A stretch of 60,005 nucleotides of DNA from positions 1 through 60,005 of the forward strand of contig NZ_JADU01000025.1 of assembly GCF_000518545.1 (NCBI RefSeq). Direction: 5' to 3'. This DNA is from Hallella seregens ATCC 51272. GTDB lineage: Bacteria; Bacteroidota; Bacteroidia; Bacteroidales; Bacteroidaceae. This document shows positions 17,182 through 25,141 of this stretch, in pieces (the first letter of the stretch is position 1; every line of letters starts with the position of its first letter). The translations under genes and the position numbers were made by a program. Below the pieces are notes generated by a model. The model did not search any database. It was not told the DNA's origin and saw only the letters and a list, made by a program, of their open reading frames with translations.

Positions 17182-17388
17182 TTAATCGTTCCACAGCGAT
17201 GACGGGCGGCGGCTCGGGGCGTCATAGTCATCGTCGTCCTCCTCGCCGTCAAAGAAGTTGTTACCTTTCGACAGTGCTGGTCCCGTTGCGGGACCCTCGC
17301 CGATGCCCACGCTGGTGGAGCCGGCGAGGATAGCGTTTTCTAATACGATGGGAACCACATTAATTTCCGGTTTGATATACTTTTTCAT
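17182..17388 (-). CDS. Small acidic peptide with ENAILAGS motif (unknown function)
   Basis: A 68-residue ORF beginning MKKYIKPEINVVPIVLENAI, then LAGS, then a Gly/Pro-rich stretch and an acidic tail (GEEDDDDYD) ending in SSLWND. It has no signal peptide or enzyme motif. Its block Y..P....VV....ENAIL.GS aligns without gaps to the 80-residue product at 57024-57266, so the two are homologs. It follows the 1222-residue secreted protein gene and is separated from it by a GC-rich hairpin. An exported or processed companion peptide is possible; the GS step resembles a leader boundary but this is speculation. Confidence 0.7.
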   Translation of the reverse strand: MKKYIKPEINVVPIVLENAILAGSTSVGIGEGPATGPALSKGNNFFDGEEDDDDYDAPSRRPSSLWND

Positions 17389-17441
17389 TTTGCTTGAATG
17401 TTTAAAAAGTTAATTTGAATATTTAAAATTGGTTGGTTATC

Positions 17442-17508
17442 GGGAGCGCCCCCGTTTCTCTGAGAGATCTCGGAACGTGATGAATCTCGCCCTACGGCGG
17501 GCGCTCCC
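17442..17508 (-). promoter_or_regulatory. GC-rich intercistronic stem-loop between surface gene and small peptide
   Basis: GGGAGCGCCC (17442-17451) pairs perfectly with GGGCGCTCCC (17499-17508), enclosing about 47 bases with a further GAGATCTC palindrome. It begins 19 bases after the surface-protein stop and lies upstream of the peptide start. It could terminate most transcripts, shield the upstream mRNA or control the peptide. The leader that follows (TTTTTAAACATTCAAGCAAA before the ATG) resembles that of the 57024 peptide. Confidence 0.6.
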
Positions 17509-17526
17509 CCTTGATGACAAGAGATT

Positions 17527-20500
17527 TTATTTCACGATGACCTTCCGTCCTCCGACGATATAAACTCCTGCGGGCAGCTGGTGGCGTGCGTCGTCTAAGC
17601 GGTCGGCCACGCGGCGGCCCTGCAGGTCGTATACCGGACCGTTCTTTCCGTCGGTCGCCTCGTTCGTCACGTCGCCGATGCCGGTGGTCTCGCCGTCGAG
17701 GACAACAGAGAGCTGCTTGGCACCTGACGCTTGCGGTGGACAGATGATGTAGGCATGATAAGCAGGAACGGTGGCACCGGGGTTGTCGGTCGTTACCTTG
17801 TGGAACATACCATCGTCCTGCAGGATGTAGGCGTTGGCTGCGGCAGCCGTAGCGTTGTCCATGCTTACCACCGTGCCCTTGATAGAGTAGCCATTGGCGC
17901 TGGTCGTCAGATTAGCTCCGGTGTAGGCTTTCACCTCGATGTTCGTGCCACCGAGCAGTGGCGTGCCGTCGGCAGTGATGTAATACGGTGTGTATGCCGT
18001 GAGCTTATCTTTCGTTTCCTTGAAATGGACTTCGTTTTTGTTGCCGCCCGAGAGGGTGTAGGCCTTGAAGCCCTGAGCAGACAAGTCGTAAGGCAGACAC
18101 AGCGTGGCTTTCTGCGCGCCATTGAAGTTGCGCTCGTAGGTAACGGTGGCGGCAGTGAAGTCGAGCCCGATGGGCAACGGCTGTCCGTCGGTGAGGCGGA
18201 AGTCGTCGCACGCCCAGCCGTTCTTTGCCGCGTCGTAGTACACGTAGTTCGCCTTGCTCTTGTCGGCTGCGTTGTAGAAGTCGGGCATTTCACCCAACTG
18301 CTGTGCCCAGTAGCACTTGTCGGTGCGGTCGGCCTGCAACTTCTTTGTCACCTCGCCGCTCTTGAGCTGCTCGGCGGTTATCTTCGTGCCTTGTGCCTTG
18401 CCGCAGGTGTTGAGGTAGTAGCAGTTGTTGAGGGTTGTGGTTGCGCCGTAGTAAGCGTCACCTACAAAGGTTCTTGAAAATGTATCCCCATTGCCGCTGC
18501 CAAGATATAGGCAGTTGTTCAGAGTGCAGGTGCCTTCCTGACTTCCTACGAATCCCGCCATTTTATCCTTTCCTATATCCGTCGTGGCAGTGATATTACC
18601 CTTTACAACGCAGTCATCGATGGTAACATTGGCACCGGGTTTTACAAAGTAAATCATGCCCGCCGCGTCGCATGCGCTAATTAGAATACTGCTCGTGATG
18701 TTCACATTGCTGACACAGTTAGTGAGGGTGATGGTGCCATAGGCACTCATAAGCAATCCAGACAAAAACTTTTCGTTTGAGGTTATCTGCCCTTCGGTGC
18801 GCAGGTTTTTGATGGTGGCGCCTTCCACAACGCTGAAGGGAGCTATGTACCCGTTTGAACCGCTATCCCAGTTGAGCTTCAGCGTATATCCCTGCCCGTC
18901 GAACGTGCCGCCGTACTCTTTCGAATCATTTCCCACCATGTTGATTTCCGAGCCGAGGTCGACGTTGCGCATGAGCTTGGCGTCGATCTTGTTCTGTCCG
19001 CTGTTTACAATGTCGCAGAACGCCTTCCAGTTCTCCTTTGATGCGATTTCGTAGCAGTCCTTTTCGGCGAGGTTGATGCGCACCTGCTTGTCGGATGTTA
19101 CGGTGGTTGAGCCGTTGAAGCCGTCCTCAAAGGCGATTCCGGAGTAATAATGGTGCTCGTTGTAGTCGCTGCCAAGGAGGTCCTTTGGTGTAAAGGTGGG
19201 CATGGAGCCGTAGATGGCCTTGTTGCGCGTGGCGTAGCGCGTGGCGCGCACCTGGCTGTTGAAGGTGAAATCCACCTTATAGACCCGCTTCGCGCCGTCG
19301 TCAGTGAGCAGGGGCTCGTCGTTCGTGCCGAGCATTTGTCCCCAGACGGTGTTGTTTCTGCCGTTCTGCAACTTATAAGCTACTTCGCCGCTCCGCAGCT
19401 GCTCCTCGGTTACTTTCGTGCCCTGCTTGTATTCACTACCGCAGGCGTTGAGGTAGTAGCAGTTGTTGATGGTGGCGTTGGCGGCGAAGGTGTTGCCGCC
19501 GGTGGCGTTGTTCTCGCCAATGTAGAGACAGTTAGTCAGGGTGCAGGTGCCATACTGGTAACATACAAATCCGCCCATGCCTGTCCTGCCTGCACCGGTG
19601 GCGTTGATTGCGCCCTTGACGAGGCAGTCGGTGATGGTGACTTGGGTGTTGGTGTATATATAGGAAATCAAGCCTCCAGCCCCGCATCTGTCGCTGGTAT
19701 AGCTGCTCGTGATGTTCACCGCGCTGACGCAGTTCGAGATGGTGTTGTTATCGCCGGATGCCTCGTCAATCAGCCCTGCCAGAAAGTGACCGCTCGATTT
19801 GATAGTCCCTGCGGTGCGCAGGTTCTTGATGGTTGCGCCGTCCACCCTGCGGAAGGGGGCGATGTCGCTTTCGCCGGTGTTCCAGTTGAGCGTGAGCGTA
19901 TGGTTCTGTCCGTCGAACGTGCCGGCATACTTATGGTCATATCTGCCTATCATCGCGATATCTCCACCGAGATTGATGTCGGCTTCGAGCTTGGCGTTGA
20001 GATTAGTCATGCCCTTTTCATTGACGAGTTTGCAGAACAGCTTCCACTCGTTGGCGTCCTTGATGAGTATCGTGCCGTCCTGGTCACGGCGCATCACGAT
20101 GATGGTATGCGAGAGGGAGGCCGCCTCGTAGAAATTGGTCTCTTTCTGCGTGAAGGTGATAGTCGCCTCGCCTGCCGTGCCGCCGAACTTGAGATAAGGC
20201 ATATCGTAGCGGAGGATGGCGTTGTTGCTGCTGGTAACGCTGAAGGACTCATCGTTATAATCAAAATTCTCGCCGCTCTTTGTTTTGCTATTATTGAGAT
20301 AGTCGCGTAAGTTGTGAGGGGTGTTACTGAAAAGCACATCGGGCAGGCCTACTGAGGTAAAGGTTACTCCGTCGCGCTTCGTGGTGACCGTCGTGCTGCA
20401 CTGCGCTTTGGCACAGTTCTCACTGGCACTGCAAGTGGCGGTGAAGACTACCGTTCCGGGGCGCTTGAACTTTAGGAATCCGCCCGAGGTGACAGTCGCA

Positions 20501-21195
20501 ATATCATTATTGTCCACCTTGAACTCGGCATTAACGTTGTGAGTATCATAGTTGAGGACGGGCTTAAAAAAACTTGATGGTATCGATGTGTAGTACATAT
20601 CGTACCTGTCCCGCTCGAACCTCACCTTGGGTGCCCTGACGTAACCCACGATGATGTCGCGTACCTTGAACTGGTACCAATTTTTATTGTGGTGGCTCCA
20701 CATATAGACAATTTTTTCTGGAGCATCATAATTGTAGACAACGATGTTGTTGTCGTCGTCATTGAGTTGATTTTGATTGCCTCCGCTTATATGCGAATTC
20801 GAGATGGCATTCCTCTCGAAGTAATATTTATAGCCCGGTGTAACGCTGCTGATGCGCTTGATACCTTCAGGATCGCTATAGCGCTTTCCACCCTCCGTGT
20901 CGCGCAGGATGACCCAGCGGATAGCATAGCCTTCGTCAACCTCTATTTGGATGCGGGTTCCCTTTTGCAGCTCAAAGATGGCATCGCTGCCCGTTCCACC
21001 GGAGGTCTTGCAATCGCTAAACCAGACTTTCACAGGTCCCTTTCGGAGTGTTGTTACTGTCTGGTGCTTGCCTAATTCGCGTGAGCGGAATATCTCATAG
21101 CCCTCACGATTATAATTTGTCGCCACTGCCGGCAGGGCCAGCATGAGGGCGAACAGGAAGAGGCAGAGCCTCTGAATGATGTTTTTTGTTTTCAT
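17527..21195 (-). CDS. Large secreted surface protein with duplicated repeat domain
   Basis: A 1222-residue protein with a signal peptide (CLFLFALMLALPAVA, cleaved near residue 26). Residues about 190-275 look like a bacterial Ig-like domain. A domain of about 245 residues then occurs twice (about 379-625 and 716-965), sharing ANEWKLFCKLVN/SKENWKAFCDIVN, GTFDGQ, IAPF, GATIKNLRT, NCVS, TNCLY or NNCLY, and NNCYYLN. These repeats resemble GLUG/beta-helix surface repeats. The C-terminus (VYDLQGRRV ... GVYIVGGRKVIVK) is the tail common on secreted Prevotella proteins. No catalytic motif is recognised; adhesin or matrix protein is the best guess. It is higher in G+C than the tra genes. Confidence 0.75.
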   Translation of the reverse strand: MKTKNIIQRLCLFLFALMLALPAVATNYNREGYEIFRSRELGKHQTVTTLRKGPVKVWFSDCKTSGGTGSDAIFELQKGTRIQIEVDEGYAIRWVILRDTEGGKRYSDPEGIKRISSVTPGYKYYFERNAISNSHISGGNQNQLNDDDNNIVVYNYDAPEKIVYMWSHHNKNWYQFKVRDIIVGYVRAPKVRFERDRYDMYYTSIPSSFFKPVLNYDTHNVNAEFKVDNNDIATVTSGGFLKFKRPGTVVFTATCSASENCAKAQCSTTVTTKRDGVTFTSVGLPDVLFSNTPHNLRDYLNNSKTKSGENFDYNDESFSVTSSNNAILRYDMPYLKFGGTAGEATITFTQKETNFYEAASLSHTIIVMRRDQDGTILIKDANEWKLFCKLVNEKGMTNLNAKLEADINLGGDIAMIGRYDHKYAGTFDGQNHTLTLNWNTGESDIAPFRRVDGATIKNLRTAGTIKSSGHFLAGLIDEASGDNNTISNCVSAVNITSSYTSDRCGAGGLISYIYTNTQVTITDCLVKGAINATGAGRTGMGGFVCYQYGTCTLTNCLYIGENNATGGNTFAANATINNCYYLNACGSEYKQGTKVTEEQLRSGEVAYKLQNGRNNTVWGQMLGTNDEPLLTDDGAKRVYKVDFTFNSQVRATRYATRNKAIYGSMPTFTPKDLLGSDYNEHHYYSGIAFEDGFNGSTTVTSDKQVRINLAEKDCYEIASKENWKAFCDIVNSGQNKIDAKLMRNVDLGSEINMVGNDSKEYGGTFDGQGYTLKLNWDSGSNGYIAPFSVVEGATIKNLRTEGQITSNEKFLSGLLMSAYGTITLTNCVSNVNITSSILISACDAAGMIYFVKPGANVTIDDCVVKGNITATTDIGKDKMAGFVGSQEGTCTLNNCLYLGSGNGDTFSRTFVGDAYYGATTTLNNCYYLNTCGKAQGTKITAEQLKSGEVTKKLQADRTDKCYWAQQLGEMPDFYNAADKSKANYVYYDAAKNGWACDDFRLTDGQPLPIGLDFTAATVTYERNFNGAQKATLCLPYDLSAQGFKAYTLSGGNKNEVHFKETKDKLTAYTPYYITADGTPLLGGTNIEVKAYTGANLTTSANGYSIKGTVVSMDNATAAAANAYILQDDGMFHKVTTDNPGATVPAYHAYIICPPQASGAKQLSVVLDGETTGIGDVTNEATDGKNGPVYDLQGRRVADRLDDARHQLPAGVYIVGGRKVIVK

Positions 21196-21242
21196 ATAAA
21201 TTGAAATTAAAATTCTTTTGGTTATTTTTTTGGAGGGGGTAG

Positions 21243-21509
21243 TTACTGCGTTTTCCGGAAGACTTCCTTGTATATTTCTGTCTGTTCCCGATTACGTCGT
21301 ACAAGATGGTTGATCGTATCTTTGGAAAGGGAATCCAAAAGATGCTTATGCGCCAAGCCGTCAAACGGTTCTTCAAACGGACGGAGATAAGACAGCTTTT
21401 CCTTTCGCGTGGAGATTTCGGTGAACTTTTTATCCATATCGAGTGAAAAGCCAATGATGAATTCTCCGGTTTTATTTTTTAAAATATATACCCAACAGTT
21501 CTTTTTCAT
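21243..21509 (-). CDS. Degenerate GIY-YIG-like protein
   Basis: An 88-residue protein, start set at the ATG at 21509 (MKKNCWVYILKNKTGEFIIG) after a TAATTTTG -7 box at 21534-21541. WVYILKNKTGEFIIGFSLDM has the spacing of the GIY-YIG domain opening. However, the YIG tyrosine is isoleucine, the usual R-R pair after it is KK, and no glutamate is seen at the expected later site. It is therefore probably not a nuclease. It lies 47 bases upstream of the surface-protein gene in the same direction. Confidence 0.6.
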   Translation of the reverse strand: MKKNCWVYILKNKTGEFIIGFSLDMDKKFTEISTRKEKLSYLRPFEEPFDGLAHKHLLDSLSKDTINHLVRRNREQTEIYKEVFRKTQ

Positions 21510-21636
21510 GTTTGCTGTTTGTTGATTCTGTTGCAAAATTATTCTACGAAGCCCAACAGGGCGTTTCATATTTGAAAAAACTTGTATCATATTTGTAATT
21601 CACAAAGAATCTGCGAATTATAAGTATCCGGAACAC

Positions 21637-23376
21637 CTATACCTCCTCATCGGATAAGCCCTTTTGCGTTTTCTTCTTTTCTTTGGAAACAGCTTTGTAT
21701 TCTGAAGGCGACATCCCGAAGAAAGCTCGGAAACAACGGTTGAATGTGGCTCGGGAATTGAATCCTGACCTATATTCCACCTCGTTGATGTTCAAGTCGG
21801 GATTGTTGGTGAGCAGCGATGCCGCGTGTCGCAGCCGGTAGCCGTTGATAAATTCGTTGACTGTGGCTCCATCGGCATACTTGCGCACGGCATTGGTGAT
21901 ATAGACGGCATTTGTTCCAATCCGCTTTGAGAGAATGTCGCGGTTCAACTCCGTGTCTTTATAGACTTTCTCTTTCTGCATCAGCTCGCACAACCGGCGG
22001 TAGATTTTTCCTTCACGGTCGAGTTCTTCCTCGGGAACGAGCCTTGCCGCGGTCTCCATGTCGCTTTCCGCCTTGCGGTATAATAGAATAGAGTCGTACA
22101 AAGCCCTGTTTTTGCGGCGCAAGCGGCGGGTGTAGATGATGTAAAGTACGACGGTGGCAAGCAGCAATGCCACGATGATGAGTGAGAGATAGAGCCGTGT
22201 TGTGATGACCTCGTTCCGGAGTGTGAGCTTGTCAACCTCGAAGATGGTGCGCAATTCGTCGAGCTGCTTGGCAAGCTCGGTGTTGCGCAGTTTGTCTTTA
22301 TGTGGGATGACGAGTCTGTACAATTCTGCAGCTTCCTTGTATCGCCCGGCCTCGGTGTAGAGGTCGGCTTGCTGCATCTGCACGGTGAGCAAGCTGACGG
22401 AGTCGCCGGCGGCAGTCATGATGTCCATGTTCTCGTTGTTGCAGGCAATAGCCCGGTCGTACTGTTTTGTAGCTGCATAGTAGCGGGCTTTCACTTGAAG
22501 GAGCTTGAATCGGGCAACGGCTTTGCGTCCCTCGGCATATTTATCGGCCAGCTGCAGCAATTCCTTGGCGCGGTCGTAATGGCCTGTTTCCAATTCAGCG
22601 ACGGCAGTTGCCAGCGTGCAGTAGAGATAGCGTCCGTTGAGCGAGGGTGTGAGGCCTTTTCGCAGGGCTTCGTTCTTGTATTTGTCGATGACCGCTTTCC
22701 ATTCTGAGCTTTTCTTCCTTAGCTTTTCATATTTCCGCAGTCCGTCGAGCGTTTCACCCAAGACGTTGTAGGCAGAGAGCAATTGTGAGATTTCATCAAC
22801 CTTGGAAAGTGCGACAATGCTCTCCTCGATGGTCTTCTCGGCTTCGCGAAAGCGTCCCATTGTCTGATAGATGCATGCCATGCCGTAGGTGGAAGTGCCT
22901 AATCCATAGTTGCTCTTTCTTTTTCGCGCGTCGGCATACATCTTTTGCGCTTCAAGCAATGCGGTCTGCACCTTGTCTTCGTAGAGATAACTCTCTATCA
23001 GCACGTTCCACGCATTGTAGTAATAATCCCATGTGCCGTTCTTTTTCATAGCACTGAGGACTTCAGGCAAATAGTAGCTGATGCTGTCGGTCATCTCGTA
23101 GTTGTAATAGCAATACAACTGGATGATGCGCGCCTGGGCTTCCGCCTCCTTGTCCTTTTGGCGTAAGGATTCGGCAAGATATTCACGGATGCAGCGTAAT
23201 TCATAGCCCATATTATCTTCGGCAGCTGCCAACCGGCAAAGATTATGGTAGGCCTGCAAAAGTTTTTCTCCCTTGAGGTGCTTCATCTCTTTGCGGATGG
23301 AGTCTGCCGGAGTGGCGGCATACATTTCTCCTGCGCAGAGTGTAATGACAAACAGCAGTGTGATAAAATGTTTCAT
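21637..23376 (-). CDS. Membrane TPR-AraC-type transcriptional regulator
   Basis: A 579-residue protein: signal peptide (LLFVITLCAGEMYA), a TPR-like helical region (about residues 25-370), a membrane helix near 385-410 (LSLIIVALLLATVVLYIIY), then a cytoplasmic AraC-type HTH (about 470-565) with INEVEYRSGFNSRATFNRCF and FFGMSPSEYK. This layout is common in Bacteroidota for sensing envelope or extracellular signals. It lies upstream of the GIY-YIG and surface-protein genes in the same direction and is the obvious candidate to control them. Confidence 0.85.
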   Translation of the reverse strand: MKHFITLLFVITLCAGEMYAATPADSIRKEMKHLKGEKLLQAYHNLCRLAAAEDNMGYELRCIREYLAESLRQKDKEAEAQARIIQLYCYYNYEMTDSISYYLPEVLSAMKKNGTWDYYYNAWNVLIESYLYEDKVQTALLEAQKMYADARKRKSNYGLGTSTYGMACIYQTMGRFREAEKTIEESIVALSKVDEISQLLSAYNVLGETLDGLRKYEKLRKKSSEWKAVIDKYKNEALRKGLTPSLNGRYLYCTLATAVAELETGHYDRAKELLQLADKYAEGRKAVARFKLLQVKARYYAATKQYDRAIACNNENMDIMTAAGDSVSLLTVQMQQADLYTEAGRYKEAAELYRLVIPHKDKLRNTELAKQLDELRTIFEVDKLTLRNEVITTRLYLSLIIVALLLATVVLYIIYTRRLRRKNRALYDSILLYRKAESDMETAARLVPEEELDREGKIYRRLCELMQKEKVYKDTELNRDILSKRIGTNAVYITNAVRKYADGATVNEFINGYRLRHAASLLTNNPDLNINEVEYRSGFNSRATFNRCFRAFFGMSPSEYKAVSKEKKKTQKGLSDEEV

Positions 23377-23395
23377 TTCCGATATATATTCAGTT

Positions 23396-23590
23396 TTACA
23401 GCTTCATAGACATAACAGGTTTCTTGTCCTTCCTCCCCCTAAAGTATATCCCGCAGGTTGTGGCAACTACTGCTCTGTTTGAGCTATTTTCTATCCCTGC
23501 CGTGCCACCAGTATCAGGACGAAGAGGTAGGTGCTGAGCCTGATCCTCTGAAAGATATCTATTGTTTTCATTTGCCATAATCTCATTCAC
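23396..23590 (-). CDS. Possible small protein upstream of the TPR-AraC regulator
   Basis: A 64-residue ORF (or 60 from the second ATG at 23578, MANENNRYLSEDQAQ) ending 19 bases before the regulator start. It shows no recognised domain; the middle is Gly/Thr/Asn-rich and the end is basic (RGRKDKKPVMSMKL). Position in an apparent leader of the regulator supports a short translated or regulatory ORF. It could also be chance. Confidence 0.35.
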   Translation of the reverse strand: MNEIMANENNRYLSEDQAQHLPLRPDTGGTAGIENSSNRAVVATTCGIYFRGRKDKKPVMSMKL

Positions 23591-23872
23591 TTTTTATGAA
23601 TAACTCTTTTCGCTAATTATGAATTAAAAATATTTCTATGTTTACGTTCTCGTTTTCTCATTTCACATTCCTTTTTGCTGAATTTCGCAAACCTAATGGT
23701 GCTCTTCCGAGTAATTCCACAAGAAAAATCTTTGCGAGAGCAGCAAAAGATGACACAAAAATAACATAAAGCGAATTGTTAGTTTAAGGATTTATAGCAG
23801 AAAGACTATTTTAATAGGCATCTTTGCCCCTTAAAAGCCTTAACATCCCCTTAAAAACACTTAATAAAAAGC

Positions 23873-23903
23873 TTGGAAAATAGAAAAATAAAAAGTATCT
23901 TTG
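23873..23903 (+). promoter_or_regulatory. Promoter of the LuxR-type regulator
   Basis: TTG at 23873-23875 and TATCTTTG at 23896-23903, 20 bases apart, match the Bacteroidota -33/-7 consensus. The gene starts at 23934, about 25 bases beyond the expected transcription start. The rest of the divergent gap (23591-23872) is AT-rich with no gene; TAGGTTTG near 23690 on the minus strand could serve the TPR-AraC gene. Confidence 0.75.
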
Positions 23904-23933
23904 CATCCGTTATAGAAAGTAAAAACGGAAACA

Positions 23934-24956
23934 ATGATCATTCATTCTCTCACAGAAAAGGTATCGGCATTCCTACGGTCGCGCACTACAAACACCATTG
24001 AGCGGCACCGGGTCATCGTGTATTTGCTCCACTCCCTTCTCGTTGTTTCCGTCATCTCCTTGCAGTTCATGAGGCTGGGTGGCTCGCACGACTGGCTGCC
24101 GCTTTCCATGAGCGGCATACACCTTGCGGCATGCCTTCTTTCGCTGTTGCTCTACCTCACGCAGTGGCTGACACTTTCCAAGGCTTTTTCACTCACGGTG
24201 CTCGTGGCGCAGTGTACCATCGCCGTGCGCTTCTTTTATTTCGCCACCGTGCGTCCCGACCATTTTCTGCAGCTCATCCTCATCAATCAGGTAACGTCGC
24301 TGCTGGCCGTCTTCTTCCTTGTGTTGAGCTTTGTCCGGCTCACCCCCTTTATCGTCTCTGCTATCAGTGTGGTTAGCTACGGTTGTGTGGCAACCTATCT
24401 TCAAGAGCCTTCGCTTTGGCGCCTGTTCGGTTTCTTTCTCTTCGTGCAGTTTTTCCTCTGTACGCTGGGCGAACTGCTGCGATATAATGTGATGAGTGTA
24501 ACGAAGGAAAATACCGATTTGCATCACCGTGAGACAGCACTGATGCACGCCGTCAGGCTGAACAGGCAGGAGATAGAGGCCTATCTGCGCATGAGCGGCA
24601 ACGGCCACCCTTCGCCCGAGGACACGGATCGCCTGTTTTCCATGCTCAAACCGAAATCGCAACGCAACCTTATCAACGCCGTGCGCCTGCATCTGAAAAA
24701 ACACTTGATGGATGACTGCGATCTGGAGCACCACTTTCCCTGTCTGACTAAATCAGAAACGGATGTGTGCCGCCTCATTCTCGCTGGAAAGAAGCGGAGC
24801 GAAATCTGCCTGTTGCTCGACAAAACCGAAAACAACGTTGACGTGACGCGTAACCATATCCGTAAGAAACTAAATGTGCCCACAGGCCAAGACTTGCAGA
24901 AATTTCTCATCAATTTGTTGATGGAAAAAGAATATTCGAAAAAGGGGAATAAATAA
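23934..24956 (+). CDS. Membrane-anchored LuxR-type HTH regulator
   Basis: A 340-residue protein with about six membrane helices in residues 25-185 (for example VIVYLLHSLLVVSVISLQF and FFLFVQFFLCTLGELL). A polar linker and a C-terminal LuxR/GerE-like HTH follow (about 272-330: LTKSETDVCRLILAGKKRSE, then TRNHIRKKLNV). It is a one-component membrane regulator. It is divergent from the TPR-AraC gene, across a 343-base gap, and may share control of the surface-protein genes. Its signal is unknown. Confidence 0.8.
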   Translation: MIIHSLTEKVSAFLRSRTTNTIERHRVIVYLLHSLLVVSVISLQFMRLGGSHDWLPLSMSGIHLAACLLSLLLYLTQWLTLSKAFSLTVLVAQCTIAVRFFYFATVRPDHFLQLILINQVTSLLAVFFLVLSFVRLTPFIVSAISVVSYGCVATYLQEPSLWRLFGFFLFVQFFLCTLGELLRYNVMSVTKENTDLHHRETALMHAVRLNRQEIEAYLRMSGNGHPSPEDTDRLFSMLKPKSQRNLINAVRLHLKKHLMDDCDLEHHFPCLTKSETDVCRLILAGKKRSEICLLLDKTENNVDVTRNHIRKKLNVPTGQDLQKFLINLLMEKEYSKKGNK

Positions 24957-25141
24957 GTTCCTCCACAAGAAACGCTCATATTTACTTATAACATGCCATT
25001 ATCCACTTTCCATACAGATTCGGATGATGGCTTCTTGTTTTTTCCCTGTATTTCCCGCTTTTCCCAAAAGTTTTTCAATCTCTTCATATACCTATAATTT
25101 AGCTGCTTGATAACAGTATTCATCATTAAAATTATTAAGCA

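Noticed and set aside
19150..20310. 386-residue plus-strand ORF
   Set aside because: It lies opposite the 1222-residue secreted protein, has no start-site signals and shows a low-complexity valine/alanine-rich composition typical of antisense reading.
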